Shown here piece after piece: positions 1-11,635 of a stretch of DNA of 64,000 nt (position 1 is its first letter; each line of letters starts with the position of its first letter). The position numbers and the translations under genes are program-made. The notes beneath the pieces are model-generated. The model ran no database searches. It saw nothing but the letters and a program-made list of their open reading frames with translations, and was not told where the DNA came from. Origin of the DNA: Neoarius graeffei (Eukaryota; Chordata; Actinopteri; Siluriformes; Ariidae); NCBI RefSeq assembly GCF_027579695.1, contig NC_083577.1, forward strand, positions 32,353,198 to 32,417,197, in the 5' to 3' direction.

Positions 1-1638
1 GAGGTCCCCGTGGCATTGGTGTCGGTCGTTCCGGAGAAGGCGGAGCTGGGGCCGGAGGTCCAAAAAGGGTCATTGGCATCACGTACCTCTCTGGTCCCCT
101 GTGGAGACCACCTCTCCCTGACCCAACTCACGGAGGTCGCCCAGTTGCAGGCCGAGTTTTCGGATGTGTTCTCGCCCCTGCCCGGTCGCACTAACCTCAT
201 AGAACACCACATAGAGACGCCCCCGGGGGTGGTAGTGCGGAGCCGTCCTTATAGATTACCCGAACACAAAAAAAAAGTGGTTCGGGAAGAACTTCAGGCC
301 ATGCTCGAAATGGGCATCGTCGAGGAGTCCCACAGTGACTGGAGCAGCCCGGTGGTCTTGGTTCCCAAGGCCGACGGCTCGGTCCGGTTCTGTGTGGACT
401 ATAGAAAAGTCAACGCGGTGTCTAAATTTGATGCGTACCCAATGCCTCGTATTGATGAGCTGCTCGATCGACTAGGCACGGCTCACTTTTACTCGACACT
501 GGATTTGACGAAGGGATATTGGCAGATCCCCTTGACTCCATTATCCCGGGAAAAAACGGCCTTTTCCACACCGTTCGGCTTACACCAGTTCGTCACACTT
601 CCTTTTGGGCTGTTTGGGGCGCCCGCTACGTTTCAGCGGCTGATGGACCGGGTCCTCCGGCCCCACGCCACCTATGCCGCCGCTTACCTAGATGATATCA
701 TCATTTATAGTAATGATTGGCAGCGGCACCTACAACACCTGAGGGCCGTCCTTAGGTCGCTGAGGCGGGCGGGACTCACAGCCAACACGAAGAAGTGTGC
801 GATTGGGCGGGTGGAAGTACGGTATCTGGGCTTCCACTTGGGCAATGGGCAGGTGCGTCCCCAAATTAATATGACGGCAGCAATTGCGGCCTGCCCGAGG
901 CCCAAGACCAAAAAGGGGGTGAGGCAGTTCCTGGGGCTGGCTGGCTACTATCGTAGGTTTATACCTAATTATTCGGACGTCACCAGCCCGCTGACTGACC
1001 TCACTAAAAAGGGGGCGCCAGATCCGGTCCAGTGGACGGAGCAGTGCCAGCGGGCTTTCTCTGAGGTAAAGGCTGCACTGTGTGGGGGGCCACTTTTACA
1101 CTCCCCTGACTTCTCTCTCCCTTTTGTGTTGCAGACCGATGCGTCGGACAGAGGGCTGGGGGCCGTTTTGTCCCAGCAGGTGGAGGGGGAGGACCGCCCG
1201 GTCCTGTACATCAGCCGGAAGCTGTCAGTGCGTGAGGGGCGCTACAGCACAATTGAAAAAGAGTGCCTGACGATTAAGTGGGCGGTCCTCACCCTCCGTT
1301 ACTACCTGCTGGGGCGCTCTTTCACTCTCTGTTCGGACCACGCGCCCCTCCAGTGGCTCCACCGCATGAAGGATGCCAACGCGCGGATCACCCGTTGGTA
1401 TCTGGCACTCCAACCCTTCAACTTCAAGGTGGTCCACAGGCCGGGGGCGCAGATGGTCGTGGCGGACTTCCTCTCCCGTCAAGGGGGGGGGGGGTCGGCT
1501 GCGGGCCGGACGAGCGCCCGGCCTGAGTCGGGCGGTGGGGGTATGTGGCAGCGGGGGCGTGGTCAAGCGCCGGTCTGTGACAGGAGGGTGGAGCTGGGGA
1601 AGGTGAGTGGCAGAATCGCGACACCTGAGGATAATTAA
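1..1638 (+). CDS. Gmr1-like Ty3/gypsy pol fragment: reverse transcriptase and RNase H (5' end outside window)
   Basis: The frame is open from the first base; the first usable-looking codon at 10 is GTG inside the frame, so the true start lies upstream of the window. Reverse transcriptase motifs are clear: the SVRFCVDYRKVN block, SxLDLTKGYWQIPL, FGLFGAPATFQRLMD, and the catalytic YLDD at about residues 226-229 (bases 691-696 encode the DD pair). RNase H follows, with its first Asp near residue 377 (LQTDASDRGLG), then YSTIEKECL and the CSDHAPLQWL block. The frame then runs past ADFLSR into the LTR that starts at 1544, so the last ~30 residues are LTR-encoded. No integrase lies between RNase H and the LTR, which is the order expected for Gmr1-like elements (integrase upstream of RT). 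There is no internal stop in the visible part, so this copy is fairly young. Confidence 0.9.
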   Translation, partial: EVPVALVSVVPEKAELGPEVQKGSLASRTSLVPCGDHLSLTQLTEVAQLQAEFSDVFSPLPGRTNLIEHHIETPPGVVVRSRPYRLPEHKKKVVREELQAMLEMGIVEESHSDWSSPVVLVPKADGSVRFCVDYRKVNAVSKFDAYPMPRIDELLDRLGTAHFYSTLDLTKGYWQIPLTPLSREKTAFSTPFGLHQFVTLPFGLFGAPATFQRLMDRVLRPHATYAAAYLDDIIIYSNDWQRHLQHLRAVLRSLRRAGLTANTKKCAIGRVEVRYLGFHLGNGQVRPQINMTAAIAACPRPKTKKGVRQFLGLAGYYRRFIPNYSDVTSPLTDLTKKGAPDPVQWTEQCQRAFSEVKAALCGGPLLHSPDFSLPFVLQTDASDRGLGAVLSQQVEGEDRPVLYISRKLSVREGRYSTIEKECLTIKWAVLTLRYYLLGRSFTLCSDHAPLQWLHRMKDANARITRWYLALQPFNFKVVHRPGAQMVVADFLSRQGGGGSAAGRTSARPESGGGGMWQRGRGQAPVCDRRVELGKVSGRIATPEDN

Positions 1639-1846
1639 CCTGTGTTTGTGTGTGTTTTCCCAGTAACCGCTCCCTATTTAAGGAGGCAGAGAGAGAGGAG
1701 AGGGAGCGCAACCCGGGACCAGACAAGTGTGTGCGTGTGAATGAATGAATGAGATTACTGAAAAGTTGTAAAAATAAATCGCCTGTCTGCCTCCAAACGT
1801 TGTCCTGCCGTCCTCTGTGCTCCACCCACACTCGATACGCGCTACA
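1544..1846 (+). repeat. 3' LTR of the Gmr1-like gypsy element
   Basis: The repeat starts TGTGGCAGCGGGG and ends CGCGCTACA (TG...CA), right after a G-rich polypurine tract (GGGCGGTGGGGGTA) at the end of pol. A TATA-like TATTTAAGG lies at about 1675-1683 and AATAAA at 1773-1778, as expected for promoter and poly(A) signals in an LTR. The matching 5' LTR would lie left of the window, so the ends rest on structure and not on comparison of two copies. Confidence 0.75.
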
Positions 1847-3266
<1,420 letters not shown>

Positions 3267-4447
3267 TATTTATTCTCTTTATAAAGCGCAATCAATACAT
3301 TTTTATTTTAAAACCTATATATTTGAAAACTAGAAGATTCAAGGTTTCTAGTGGTGTTACTCATATGTTTCTAGGACAAAAACTTGCAGCGCTTCAGATG
3401 TGTGTTTGGAACAGTCCAAAAAGTCCCCCCGGGGGGACTGCAACCACAGTGAGACTGTATCTGATTCCTAAACACTACTTGGAAGGCTGTTCCATAACTA
3501 TGGGGCTTTGTAAGAAAAGGCTCTGCCCCCTGATGCAGCCTTCACTATACGAGGTACCAGCAGATAGCCTGGACCTTTTGAGCTACAGTAAATAGGTGTG
3601 GCGGGTCTTAGAGGAGCAGAAGTTCACTCAGGTACTGTGGTGTGAGACCATTCAGTGCTTTAAAAGTCAATAGTAGTACTTTATAATCAATACAAAATTT
3701 GATTGGGAGCCAATGCAGTGTGGATAAGACAGGGGTGATGTGGTCATATTTTCTAGTTCTAGTAAGGACTCTTGCTGCTGCATTTTGAACTAACTGGAGC
3801 TTGTTTATGCACTTATTGGAACATCCAGACAGTAAGGCATTACAATAATCCAACCTGGACGTAACGAAAGCATGAACTAGTTTTTCCGCGTCACGTAGTG
3901 ACATTAAATTTCTTATCTTAGCAATATTTCTGAGATGAAAGAAAGCTATCCAGGTAATGTTATCAGTGTGAGTTTCGAATGAAAGACTGGGGTCAATAAT
4001 CACTCCGAGGTCTTTTACTGCTGCACATGAAGAAACAGAAAGGCCATCCAGAGTTACTGTGTAATCAGAAAACTTACTTCTAGCTGCATGTAGTCCTAGT
4101 ACAAGTACTTCAGTCTTGTCAGAGTTAAGCAGAAGAAAGTTAATAAGCATCCAGTGTCTAATGTCCTTTACACATTCCTCAATTCTATTAAACTGGTGTC
4201 TCTCATCAGGTTTTGCAGAAACATACAACTGTGTGTCATCAGCATAACAGCGGAAACTAATACAATGTTTACGAATAATATCACCCAGAGGTAACATATA
4301 TAAAGAAAAAAAGTAGTGGACGCAAGACAGAACCTTGTGGAACACCAAACTTTACCTCAGTACATCTCGAAATATCACCATTTATATCAACATACTGATA
4401 GCGATCAGTTAAATAAAAGCTGAGCCAGGAGAGGGCCGTTCCCTTAA
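3267..4447 (-). pseudogene. L2-type LINE, 3' part: RT C-terminal half and 3' UTR
   Basis: The minus strand encodes the reverse transcriptase active site CYADDTQLYVS followed by the thumb and C-terminal region (VLGL, DYCNALLSG, AARVLTRTRKYDHITPVLSTLHWLPI, LTPQYLSELLLL stop at 3608), typical of the L2 clade of non-LTR retrotransposons. The VPQGSVLRPLL block upstream is in another frame, so there is a frameshift near a T-run at about 4310. About 340 bases of 3' UTR follow to 3267. The LINE continues at 6527 beyond an inserted DNA transposon. Confidence 0.85.
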
Positions 4448-4449
4448 AG

Positions 4450-4705
4450 CAGGGGTGTCAAACCTGATCCATAAAGGGCCTTGTGGCTGCAGGTTTTCAT
4501 TCCAGCCATGCAGCAGCACACCTGACTTGGCTCATTCAATCAACTGAACTGTCTTCACACAGTCAAATACTTGCAGCCACAACCACCCTTGATTAAAGGG
4601 TGGGTGTGTCAGTTGATTGAATAAGCCAAATCAGGGTGCTGCTGCATGGCTGGAATGAAAACCTGCAGCCACACGGCCCTTTATGGATCAGGTTTGACAC
4701 CCCTG
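4450..4705. mobile_element. 256-bp hAT-type MITE with 8-bp target duplication
   Basis: The ends are long inverted repeats beginning CAGGGGTGTCAAACCTGATC. The element is flanked by CCTTAAAG at 4442-4449 and again at 4706-4713, a perfect 8-bp duplication typical of hAT insertion. There is no coding capacity. It landed across the left boundary of the larger TTAA-flanked element described next. Confidence 0.92.
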
Positions 4706-5159
4706 CCTTAAAGGATAGTTCGGGATTTTTGACATGAATCTGTATGGCATCCCCATCAATAGTGTCGTGCAAACACACTGACTTACCCCTGACAGCATCC
4801 TGTGAGTCCAGTTCTTGTCCAGTTTTGGTCCAGACGAAAGTAGTCCGGCAAGTTTGTTGGGGTCACGAAAGTAAAACGTTTTTCGTCTCAAAACAGTATG
4901 TGTTCAAAAGAGTGATATATTTGCATCACAAAACCGTTGCCAAATAAAAAGTCAGACCTCAAAATCGCTTGGCACTATTTTCTCTCCCTCGGTATCACTG
5001 CGCGCTGTCATGTTGACATCTGCGCAGGAATCAACACCTTTCCCATTGTTTGGCAGTGATTAGGAGTTCAGATCAGCAGCGCTAACAAGCTAATTTGAGA
5101 GCAAGAACAGCGACAAATTTATCACCTTCTATAACCTATACAATAATATATTTGTGAAA

Positions 5160-5255
5160 ATGGTGCGCACTTGCGACTATCCAGGCTGTAGCAACAAAGA
5201 TGTGGCTGAATCTCCGCACACATTTCACCATCGTAGTCAGACATGTTGTTGCTAA
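5160..5255 (+). pseudogene. Truncated THAP-domain N-terminus
   Basis: The frame reads MVRTCDYPGCSNKDV and continues to TFHH before ending in stop within 31 codons. It shows the first two cysteines of the C2CH THAP DNA-binding finger (Cys-x4-Cys at residues 5 and 10) and the Phe-His that precedes the core. The rest of the finger and all of the catalytic domain are missing. A hAT element has inserted 20 bases downstream. THAP fingers bind the terminal repeats in P and Kolobok transposases, which fits the flanking inverted repeats. Confidence 0.6.
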
Positions 5256-5276
5256 CTTTGCTAGCAGTAAACAATG

Positions 5277-5385
5277 TAGTGATGTGTCGGTCGCGAAAGA
5301 GCCGGCTCTTTGAAGTGAATGACGGGAGCCAGCTCTTCGGTGGGAGCCGAGTTGGGGAGCCGAATTAGTTTTTTGTCCTTAGGTG

Positions 5386-5432
<47 letters not shown>

Positions 5433-6191
5433 AGCTCAGCTGAAGGATGATTGTCTATTTGACAACCATGATCATTGTTTTGTTGCCGTGAATTCCTAAA
5501 GCTCATGATATAAATTGTCGCTCATAAATTGACAGGTTCGGTCGGCAACCGCCTTGGCATGGCCAGATTAATCTGCAGTATACAACGAGACAGCAGTCAT
5601 TATAAAAGGAGCATATTTGCTGTTCCAGCGGCTTCTCATTACTGGTGGAGCAGAGTGCAGCACTTTTTTCTCTTTTTACATGCGCTCAAGGTGCCACATA
5701 TTTTGTTGCACATTGTTCTGTGTTTGTTAAAATAATTTCCAACTTTGCTTCATAGTTTCTTAGGCCTGATTTATACTTCATAATTTATTTTGTGGCATTT
5801 TGTTCAAGGTCGAGTGTGAAATAAAGCCATAAAGGATAAACAGTTGATGTCTTCTGTGTATTTTATATTGGTAATATAACACAGTTTTGCATTATGTTTG
5901 TGAGAAAATAATTTATTAATTGGTAAGTAAGTTTTATTTCTATAGCTAGAACATTGTTACACTGCTATACTTTACAAAGCTTTACAATGGCTACAAAAAC
6001 TAAAAAATAAAATGGAAAACATCCTATTGATAAAATATAAATAATAATGTAATTAATTAACTAGTTAATTGCAGCAATTAAATCAAAAATAAAATCTCAG
6101 GAGCCATTTGGGAGCCGAAAGAGCCGGCTCCTTATAGTAAGAAGAGCCAAAAGAGCCGGCTCCCGAAAAAGAGCCGAAATTCCCATCACTA
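5277..6191. mobile_element. 915-bp non-autonomous hAT element with 8-bp TSD
   Basis: AAACAATG at 5269-5276 is repeated exactly at 6192-6199. The element begins TAGTGATG and ends CATCACTA, with subterminal repeats of the GAGCCGGCTC type at both ends (5300-5360 and 6110-6180). No transposase is encoded. It contains a (GA)n run at about 5390-5430. Confidence 0.9.
5390..5430. repeat. (GA)n microsatellite
   Basis: About 20 GA units inside the 915-bp hAT element. The Leu-Ser-rich frame on the minus strand is only a translation of this repeat. Confidence 0.95.
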
Positions 6192-6526
6192 AAACAATGA
6201 ATGAAACAGCCGTGGCTGTCACCTGGCGGCAGCGCGCAGTGATAAGAAGGGAGAGAAAATAGTGCCAAGCGATTTCGAGGTCTGACTTTTTATTTGGCAA
6301 CGGTTTTGTGATGCAAATATATCACTCTTTTGAACACATACTGTTTTGAGATGAAAAACGTTTTACTTTCATGACCCCAACAAACTTGCCAGACTACTTT
6401 CGTCTGGACCACAACTGGACAAGAACTGGACTCACAGGATGCTGTCAGGGGTAAGTCAGTGTGTTTGCACGACACTATTGATGGGGATGCCATACAGATT
6501 CATGTCAAAAATCCCGAACTATCCTT

Positions 6527-8030
6527 TTAACTCCCACAACATTTTCTAGTCTTTCCAGAAGAATGGAATGATCAGTGGTATCAAATGCTGCACTAAGGTC
6601 AAGCAACACAAGCAGTGAGACACAGCCCTGATCAGACGCCAACAGTAGGTCATTTACTACTTTAACCAAAGCTGTCTCTGTGCTATGATGAGGTCTAAAT
6701 CCTGACTGATACATTTCATGGATGTTATTCCTATGTAAATATGAGCATAACTGCTGTGCCACAGCTTTTTCAAGGATCTTGGAGATAAAGGGGAGGTTTG
6801 ATATTGGCCAATAATTGGACAGCTGACAGGGATCAAGGTCTGTTTTTTTAATAAGGGGTTTGATAACTGCTAGTTTAAAGGATTTGGGTACATAGCCAAT
6901 CGTAAGAGAATAATTTATTATTTTTAGAAGCGGTTCAATTACTTCAGGTACAGTATTATCTGTTTGAATAGACGTGTAGGTAAGGGATCCAGTACGCAAG
7001 CTGAGGCTTTTGATGCAGAGATTAATGAAAGTAATTCAGTTTCTTTTAGGGGAGTAAAACATTCTAATTGATGATCTGATACAGTTATATTATTAACTAC
7101 AGGGTCACTTACATTGTCTGACCTTAAATTAGTAGTTTGAATTTTTTGTCGGACATTCTCAATTTTGTCATTAAAAAAATTCATGAAATTGTTGCTACTA
7201 CATACTACAGGTATGCATATGTCTATAGTGGACTTATTCCTGGTTAATTTTGCTATAGCATTAAATAGGAATCTAGGATTATTTTTGTTATCTTCTATTA
7301 GGGAGGAGAGATATGTTGATCTCGCAGCACTAAGAGCTTTTCTATGCATCAGGAAGCTCTCCTTCCATGCTAATTTGAATACTACCAATTTTGTTTGACG
7401 CCATTTACCTTCCAATTTTCGAGTGGTCTGTTTTAATGTGCGAGTGTCATCATTATACCAGGGTGCTAATTTTTTTGTCTCTGACCATTTTCCTTTTAAG
7501 AGGAGCTACATTATCTAAGGTATGGCAGAATGTTGACTCTAAGCATTCAGTTGCCTGATGAAGTTCTGCAGGGGCTGACAGTGACCCAATCAAAGTTGAT
7601 AACTCTGGGAGATCATTTATAAAGCTCTGTGCAGTAGCTGACATGAATGTACATTTAATACAGTAGCATGGTGAGGTGCATATATTATTACTCAGACATA
7701 GTTTGAATGAGATGAGATAATGATCTGAGATAACTTTAGACTGTGGAAGTATGACTATATTTTCTACATTTAACCGGAATGTTAGTATTAGATCGAGAGT
7801 GTACCCACCATTATGGGTCGGTCCTATGACATTCTGATTAATCCCTACTGAATCTAAAATGGACACAAGCGCTGTTTTCAAAGGGTCTTCTGGGTTTTCG
7901 AAGTGAATATTAAAATCTCCGACAACTAAAGCTTTGTCTAAGGAAATAACCAGATCTGAGATAAAATTTGCAAATTCAGAAAGAAACTCAGAATATGGCC
8001 CCGGGGGCCTGTAAATAATAAGTAATGGAA
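6527..8030 (-). pseudogene. L2-type LINE, middle part: endonuclease end and RT N-terminal half
   Basis: Reading on the minus strand from 8040, the endonuclease domain shows YRPPGPYSEF, VVGDFNIHFE and SDHYLISFKL, the usual catalytic blocks of an APE-type endonuclease. A linker follows (7415-6939), then RT blocks: [34 protein letters not shown] and [16 protein letters not shown], then [20 protein letters not shown], which carries the first catalytic Asp. At least two frameshifts separate these parts. The frame would continue at 4447 if the TTAA element were absent, because the flanks join at a single TTAA. Confidence 0.85.
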
Positions 8031-8841
8031 TTAACTCCAATCAAAATGTTGTGGAAGGACCTGAAGCGAGCAGTTCATGTGAGGAAACCCACCAATATCC
8101 CAGAGTTGAAGCTGTTCTGTACAGAGGAATGGGCTAAAATTCCTCCAAGCCAGTGTGCAGGACTGATCAACAGGTACTGGAAACATTTAGTTGCAGTTAT
8201 TGCCGCACAAGGGGGTCACACCAGATACTGAAAGCAAAGGTTCACATACTTTGCCACTCACAGATATGTAATATTGGATCGCTCATCTCATCTCATTATC
8301 TCTAACTGCTTTATCCTTTTCTACAGGGTTGCAGGCAAGCTGAAGCCTATCCCAGCTGACTATGGGCGAAAGGCGGGGTACACCCTGGACAAGTCGCCAG
8401 GTCATCACAGGGCTGACACATAGACACAGGCAACCATTCACACTCACATTCACACCTACAGTCAATTTAGAGTCACCAGTTAACCTAACCTGCATGTCTT
8501 TGGACTGTGGGGGAAACCGGAGCACCCAGAGGAAACCCACGCAGACACGGGGAGAACATGCAAACTCCGCACAGAAAGGCCCTCGCCGGCCATGGGGCTT
8601 GAACCTGGACCTTCTTGCTGTGAGGCGACAGCGCTAACCACTACACCACCGTGCCACCCTTATATTGGATCATTTTCCTCAATAAATAAATGACCAAGTA
8701 TACTATTTTTGTCTCATTTGTTTAACTGGGTTCTCTTTATCTACTTTTAGGACCTGTGTGAAAATCTGATGATGTTTTAGGCCATATTTATGCAGAAATA
8801 TAGAAAATTCTAAAGGGTTCACAAACTTTCAAGCACCACTG
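8031..8841 (+). mobile_element. Tc1-like fragment (3' end only), split by a SINE
   Basis: It begins abruptly within the transposase, near the catalytic Glu ([14 protein letters not shown]), runs to the stop after GGHTRY at about 8231, and ends with the inverted repeat AAAGGGTTCACAAACTTTC and CACTG plus TA (8842-8843). It belongs to the same family as the element at 28602-30207. The 5' end is lost, and part of the LINE endonuclease expected at this junction is missing as well. Confidence 0.85.
8281..8661 (-). mobile_element. Mermaid/Merman-like SINE, full length, (ATGAG)n tail
   Basis: The tRNA-like head lies at the right (GGTGGTGTAGTGGTTAGCGC on the minus strand, with A-box and GGTTCAAGCCC-type B-box) and the tail (ATGAG)n at the left. 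ATATTGGATC at 8271-8280 and 8662-8671 is the target-site duplication. It inserted into the Tc1 fragment. SINEs of this type are transcribed by RNA polymerase III and copied by LINE machinery. Confidence 0.92.
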
Positions 8842-8934
8842 TATTCATTTGGCTTAATCCATGTTTCTGTTAAACAAAGTACATTAAACTTCTGATCAGT
8901 AATGAGTTCATTAACCATTATCGCTTTAGATGTA
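8842..8934 (-). pseudogene. L2-type LINE, endonuclease N-terminal piece
   Basis: The minus strand encodes GCTSKAIMVNELITDQKFNVLC followed by LTETWIKPNEY, the first metal-binding block of the endonuclease. It sits between two Tc1 insertions, each starting at a TA. The expected ~75 residues between this block and the IYRPP block (8030) are gone. Confidence 0.8.
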
Positions 8935-9513
8935 CAACCCCGAATCCAAAAAAGTTGGGACAAAGTACAAATTGTAAATAAAAATGGAATGCAATAATTT
9001 ACAAATCTCAAAAACTGATATCGTATTCACAATAGAACATAGACAACATATCAAATGTCGAAAGTGAGACATTTTGAAATTTCATGCCAAATATTGGCTC
9101 ATCTGAAATTTCATGACAGCAACACATCTCAAAAAAGTTGGGACAGGGGCAATAAGAGGCTGGAAAAGTTAAAGGTACAAAAAAGGAACAGCTGGAGGAC
9201 CAAACTGCAACTCATTAGGTCAACTGGCAATAGGTCATTAACATGACTGGGTATAAAAAGAGCATCCTGGAGTGGCAGCAGCTCTCAGAAGTAAAGATGG
9301 GAAGAGGATCACCAATCCCCCTAATTCTGCACCAACAAATAGTGGAGCAATATCAGAAAGGAGTTTGACAGTGTAAAATTGCAAAGAGTTTGAACATATC
9401 ATCATCTACAGTGCATAATATCATCAAAAGATTCAGAGAATCTAGAAGAATCTCTGTGCGTAAGGGTCAAGGCCAGAAAACCATACTGGGTGCCCGTGAT
9501 CTTCGGGCCCTTA

Positions 9514-10213
9514 AGGGCCCCATACACATTCAAAAAAGTCGTCAAAATTTTGTATCAAAATTTTGATATCAAAATTTTGATACAAAGTTTGATCGTGTGT
9601 AGGGTGTTTTGATGTCAAAAATTTGATGTCAAAATTTTGAACCCAAATTTTGACATATCAAATCACTTTGATATTTTTTGAAGAGTCGTCAAATTATTGA
9701 TGCGTGTGTGGGGGGCTTGTCTTTCCAATTGCTTGCGGAGACGTTGCAGTCAGGAATTTCAAGTCTTCAAAAGAATTTCCAGATGCCAGGTACCTCAGTG
9801 TGATGGACAAGCGTTCACTTGGTGGTATAGATGAACGCATCACAGTGTCTTCTTTCAATATCAATGGCTTGACAAGGTCCAATAATTCATTGAAGGATGG
9901 GGCATCCATCCTAAGGAAATTACGGAAGTCCTCTGGTTCTTTGAGATGAAGTTCTCTGAGGAGGTTGACGTGACCGTACGTTCGCCGTTTCAAAAACCAG
10001 TCTTTCAACCATTTCCGTCGATGCCGAGGTGGTTCATTGTCCAAAGCGAACACAAGTGCTACGGCCACTGCTGCGTCCATGTCAAAGTTTTTGACAATAC
10101 TGAATTTTTGATAGAAAAAACATTGAATCGTGTGTGGACATTTTACATCAAAATTTTGCATCAAAATTTTGATACAAAATTTTGACGACTTTTTTGAACG
10201 TGTATGGGGCCCT
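9514..10213 (-). mobile_element. 700-bp PIF/Harbinger element, internally deleted, TSD TTA
   Basis: TTA at 9511-9513 and 10214-10216 flanks ends AGGGCCCCATACAC and its inverse. Inside both ends are clusters of short AT-rich palindromic repeats of the form TCAAAATTTTGA. On the minus strand lies the N-terminal part of a Harbinger transposase. TSD, ends and protein all agree on the superfamily. Confidence 0.92.
9694..10080 (-). pseudogene. PIF/Harbinger transposase, N-terminal fragment
   Basis: From the Met at 10080 the frame reads MDAAVAVALVFALDNEPP, then RRKWLKDWFLKRRTYGHVN, FRNFLRMDAPSFNELLDLV and LRYLASGNSFEDLKF, the conserved N-terminal region of Harbinger nucleases before the DDE core. 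Homology stops near SPQAIG and the frame ends about ten codons later. All catalytic residues are missing. The same frame extends upstream to 10242, but that part is terminal repeat and Tc1 sequence. Confidence 0.85.
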
Positions 10214-10276
10214 TTAGACGGCACTGCATCACATACAGGCATGCTTCTGTATTGGAAATCACAAAATGGGCTCAGG

Positions 10277-10655
10277 GCGGCACGGTGGTGTAGTGATTAG
10301 CGCTGTCGCCTCACAGCAAGAAGGTCCTGGGTTCGAGCCCCGGGGCTGGCGAGGGCCTTTCTGTGTGGAGTTTGCATGTTCTCCCTGTGTCCGCGTGGGT
10401 TTCCTCCGGGTGCTCCGGTTTCCCCCACAGTCCAAAGACATGCAGGTTAGGTTAACTGGTGACTCTAAATTGACCATAGGTGTGAGTGTGAATGGTTGTC
10501 TGTGTCTATGTGTCAGCCCTGTGATGACCTGGCGACTTGTCCAGGGTGTGCCCCGCCTTTCGCCCGTAGTCAGCTGGGATAGGCTCCAGCTTGCCTGCGA
10601 CCCTGTAGAAGGATAAAGCGGCTAGAGATAATGAGATGAGATGAGATGAGATGAG
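10277..10655 (+). mobile_element. Mermaid/Merman-like SINE, full length, (GATGA)n tail
   Basis: The head CGGCACGGTGGTGTAGTGATTA with a GGTTCGAGCCC B-box is followed by the conserved body and a tail of ATGAG units. A 14-bp duplication AAAATGGGCTCAGG occurs at 10263-10276 and 10656-10669. It splits the Tc1 transposase between ITK and KWAQEYF. The long apparent frame across it is not a gene. Confidence 0.94.
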
Positions 10656-11635
10656 AAAATGGGCTCAGGAATATTTCCAGAGAACATTATCTGTGAACAC
10701 AATTCACCGTGCCATCCGCTGTTGCCAGCTAAAACTCTATAGTTCAAAGAAGAAGCCGTATCTAAACATGATCCAGAAGCGCAGACATCTTCTCTGGGCC
10801 AAGGCTCATTTAAAATGGACCGTGGCAAAGTGGAAAACTGTTCTGTGGTCAGACGAATCAAAATTTGAAGTTCTTTATGGAAATCAGGGATGCCGTGTCA
10901 TTCAGACTAAAGAGGAGAAGGACGACCCAAGTTGTTATCAGCGCTCAGTTCAGAAGCCTGCATCTCTGATGGTATGGGGTTGCATTAGTGCGTGTGGCAT
11001 GGGCAACTTACACATCTGGAAAGACACCGTCAATGCTGAAAGGTATATCCAGGTTCTAGAGCAACATATGCTCCCATCCAGACGGCGTCTCTTTCAGGGA
11101 AGACCTTGCATTTTCCAACATGACAATGCCAAACCACATACTGCATCAATTACAGCATCATGGCTGCGTAGAAGAAGGGTCCGGGTACTGAACTGGCCAG
11201 CCTGCAGTCCAGATCTTTCACCCATAGAAAACATTTGGCGCATCATAAAACGGAAGATATGACAAAAAAGACCTAAGACAGTTGAGCAACTAGAATCCTA
11301 CATTAGACAAGAATGGGTTAACATTCCTATCCCTAAACTTGAGCAACTTGTCTCCTCAGTCCCCAGACGTTTACAGACTGTTGTAAAGAGAAAAGGGGAT
11401 GTCTCACAGTGGTAAACATGGCCTTGTCCCAACTTTTTTGAGATGTGTTGTTGTCATGAAATTTAAAATCACCTAATTTTTCTCTTTAAATGATACATTT
11501 TCTCAGTTTAAACATTTGATATGTCATCTATGTTATATTCTGAATAAAATATGGAATTTTGAAACTTCCAAATCATTGCATTCCGTTTTTATTTGCAATT
11601 TGTACTTTGTCCCAACTTTTTTGGAATCGGCGTTG

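Larger units (their letters stand above)
4448..6526 (+). mobile_element. Kolobok-like TTAA/THAP DNA transposon with ~300-bp inverted repeats, non-autonomous
   Basis: TTAA at 4444-4447 and at 6527-6530 flank an element whose ends are (A)AGGATAGTTCGGGATTTTTG and its inverse. The inverted repeat runs about 300 bases: roughly 4714-5012 pairs with 6226-6526. Both arms give near-identical spurious 67-codon frames. Between them is the start of a THAP zinc-finger protein. TTAA target choice plus a THAP domain points to the Kolobok superfamily; piggyBac also uses TTAA but has no THAP finger. Two other elements lie inside it (4450-4705 and 5277-6191). Confidence 0.7.
9297..11415 (+). pseudogene. Tc1 transposase interrupted by two insertions and two stops
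   Basis: The frame opens MGRGSPIPLILHQQIVEQYQ (an upstream in-frame ATG also exists at about 9243). A TGA follows at about 9366. The helix-turn-helix block SLNISSSTVHNIIKRF is intact. The frame is cut at 9513 by the Harbinger element and at 10276 by a SINE. The rest, from [11 protein letters not shown], holds the catalytic [16 protein letters not shown] and LSPIENIW motifs. A second TGA sits at 11260-11262, and the frame ends GDVSQW with TAA at 11413. Confidence 0.88.
8935..11635 (+). mobile_element. Tc1-like transposon with IR/DR ends, holding a Harbinger element and a SINE
   Basis: TA at 8933-8934 and 11636-11637 flank ends starting CAACCCCGAATCC and ending GGAATCGGCGTTG. The inverted repeat covers about 60 bases, and an inner repeat (CACATCTCAAAAAAGTTGGG) recurs inverted near 9124 and 11427, the inverted-repeat/direct-repeat layout of fish Tc1 elements. 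Without its two insertions the element would be about 1.6 kb. Confidence 0.93.

Noticed and set aside
5261..5506. 81-codon Leu-Ser-rich frame
   Set aside because: Translation of the GA microsatellite in the hAT element.
4744..6493. Two near-identical 67-codon frames at 4744-4947 (+) and 6290-6493 (-)
   Set aside because: They are the same stretch of the two inverted-repeat arms of the TTAA element, not genes.
10277..10350. Possible tRNA gene at the SINE head
   Set aside because: A- and B-boxes are present but no complete cloverleaf; it is followed by the SINE body and tail.
10266..10616. 116-codon frame and similar frames over other SINE copies (for example 8362-8637, 31361-31669, 32276-32485)
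   Set aside because: They recur wherever the SINE occurs, on either strand, and shift with each copy's mutations.
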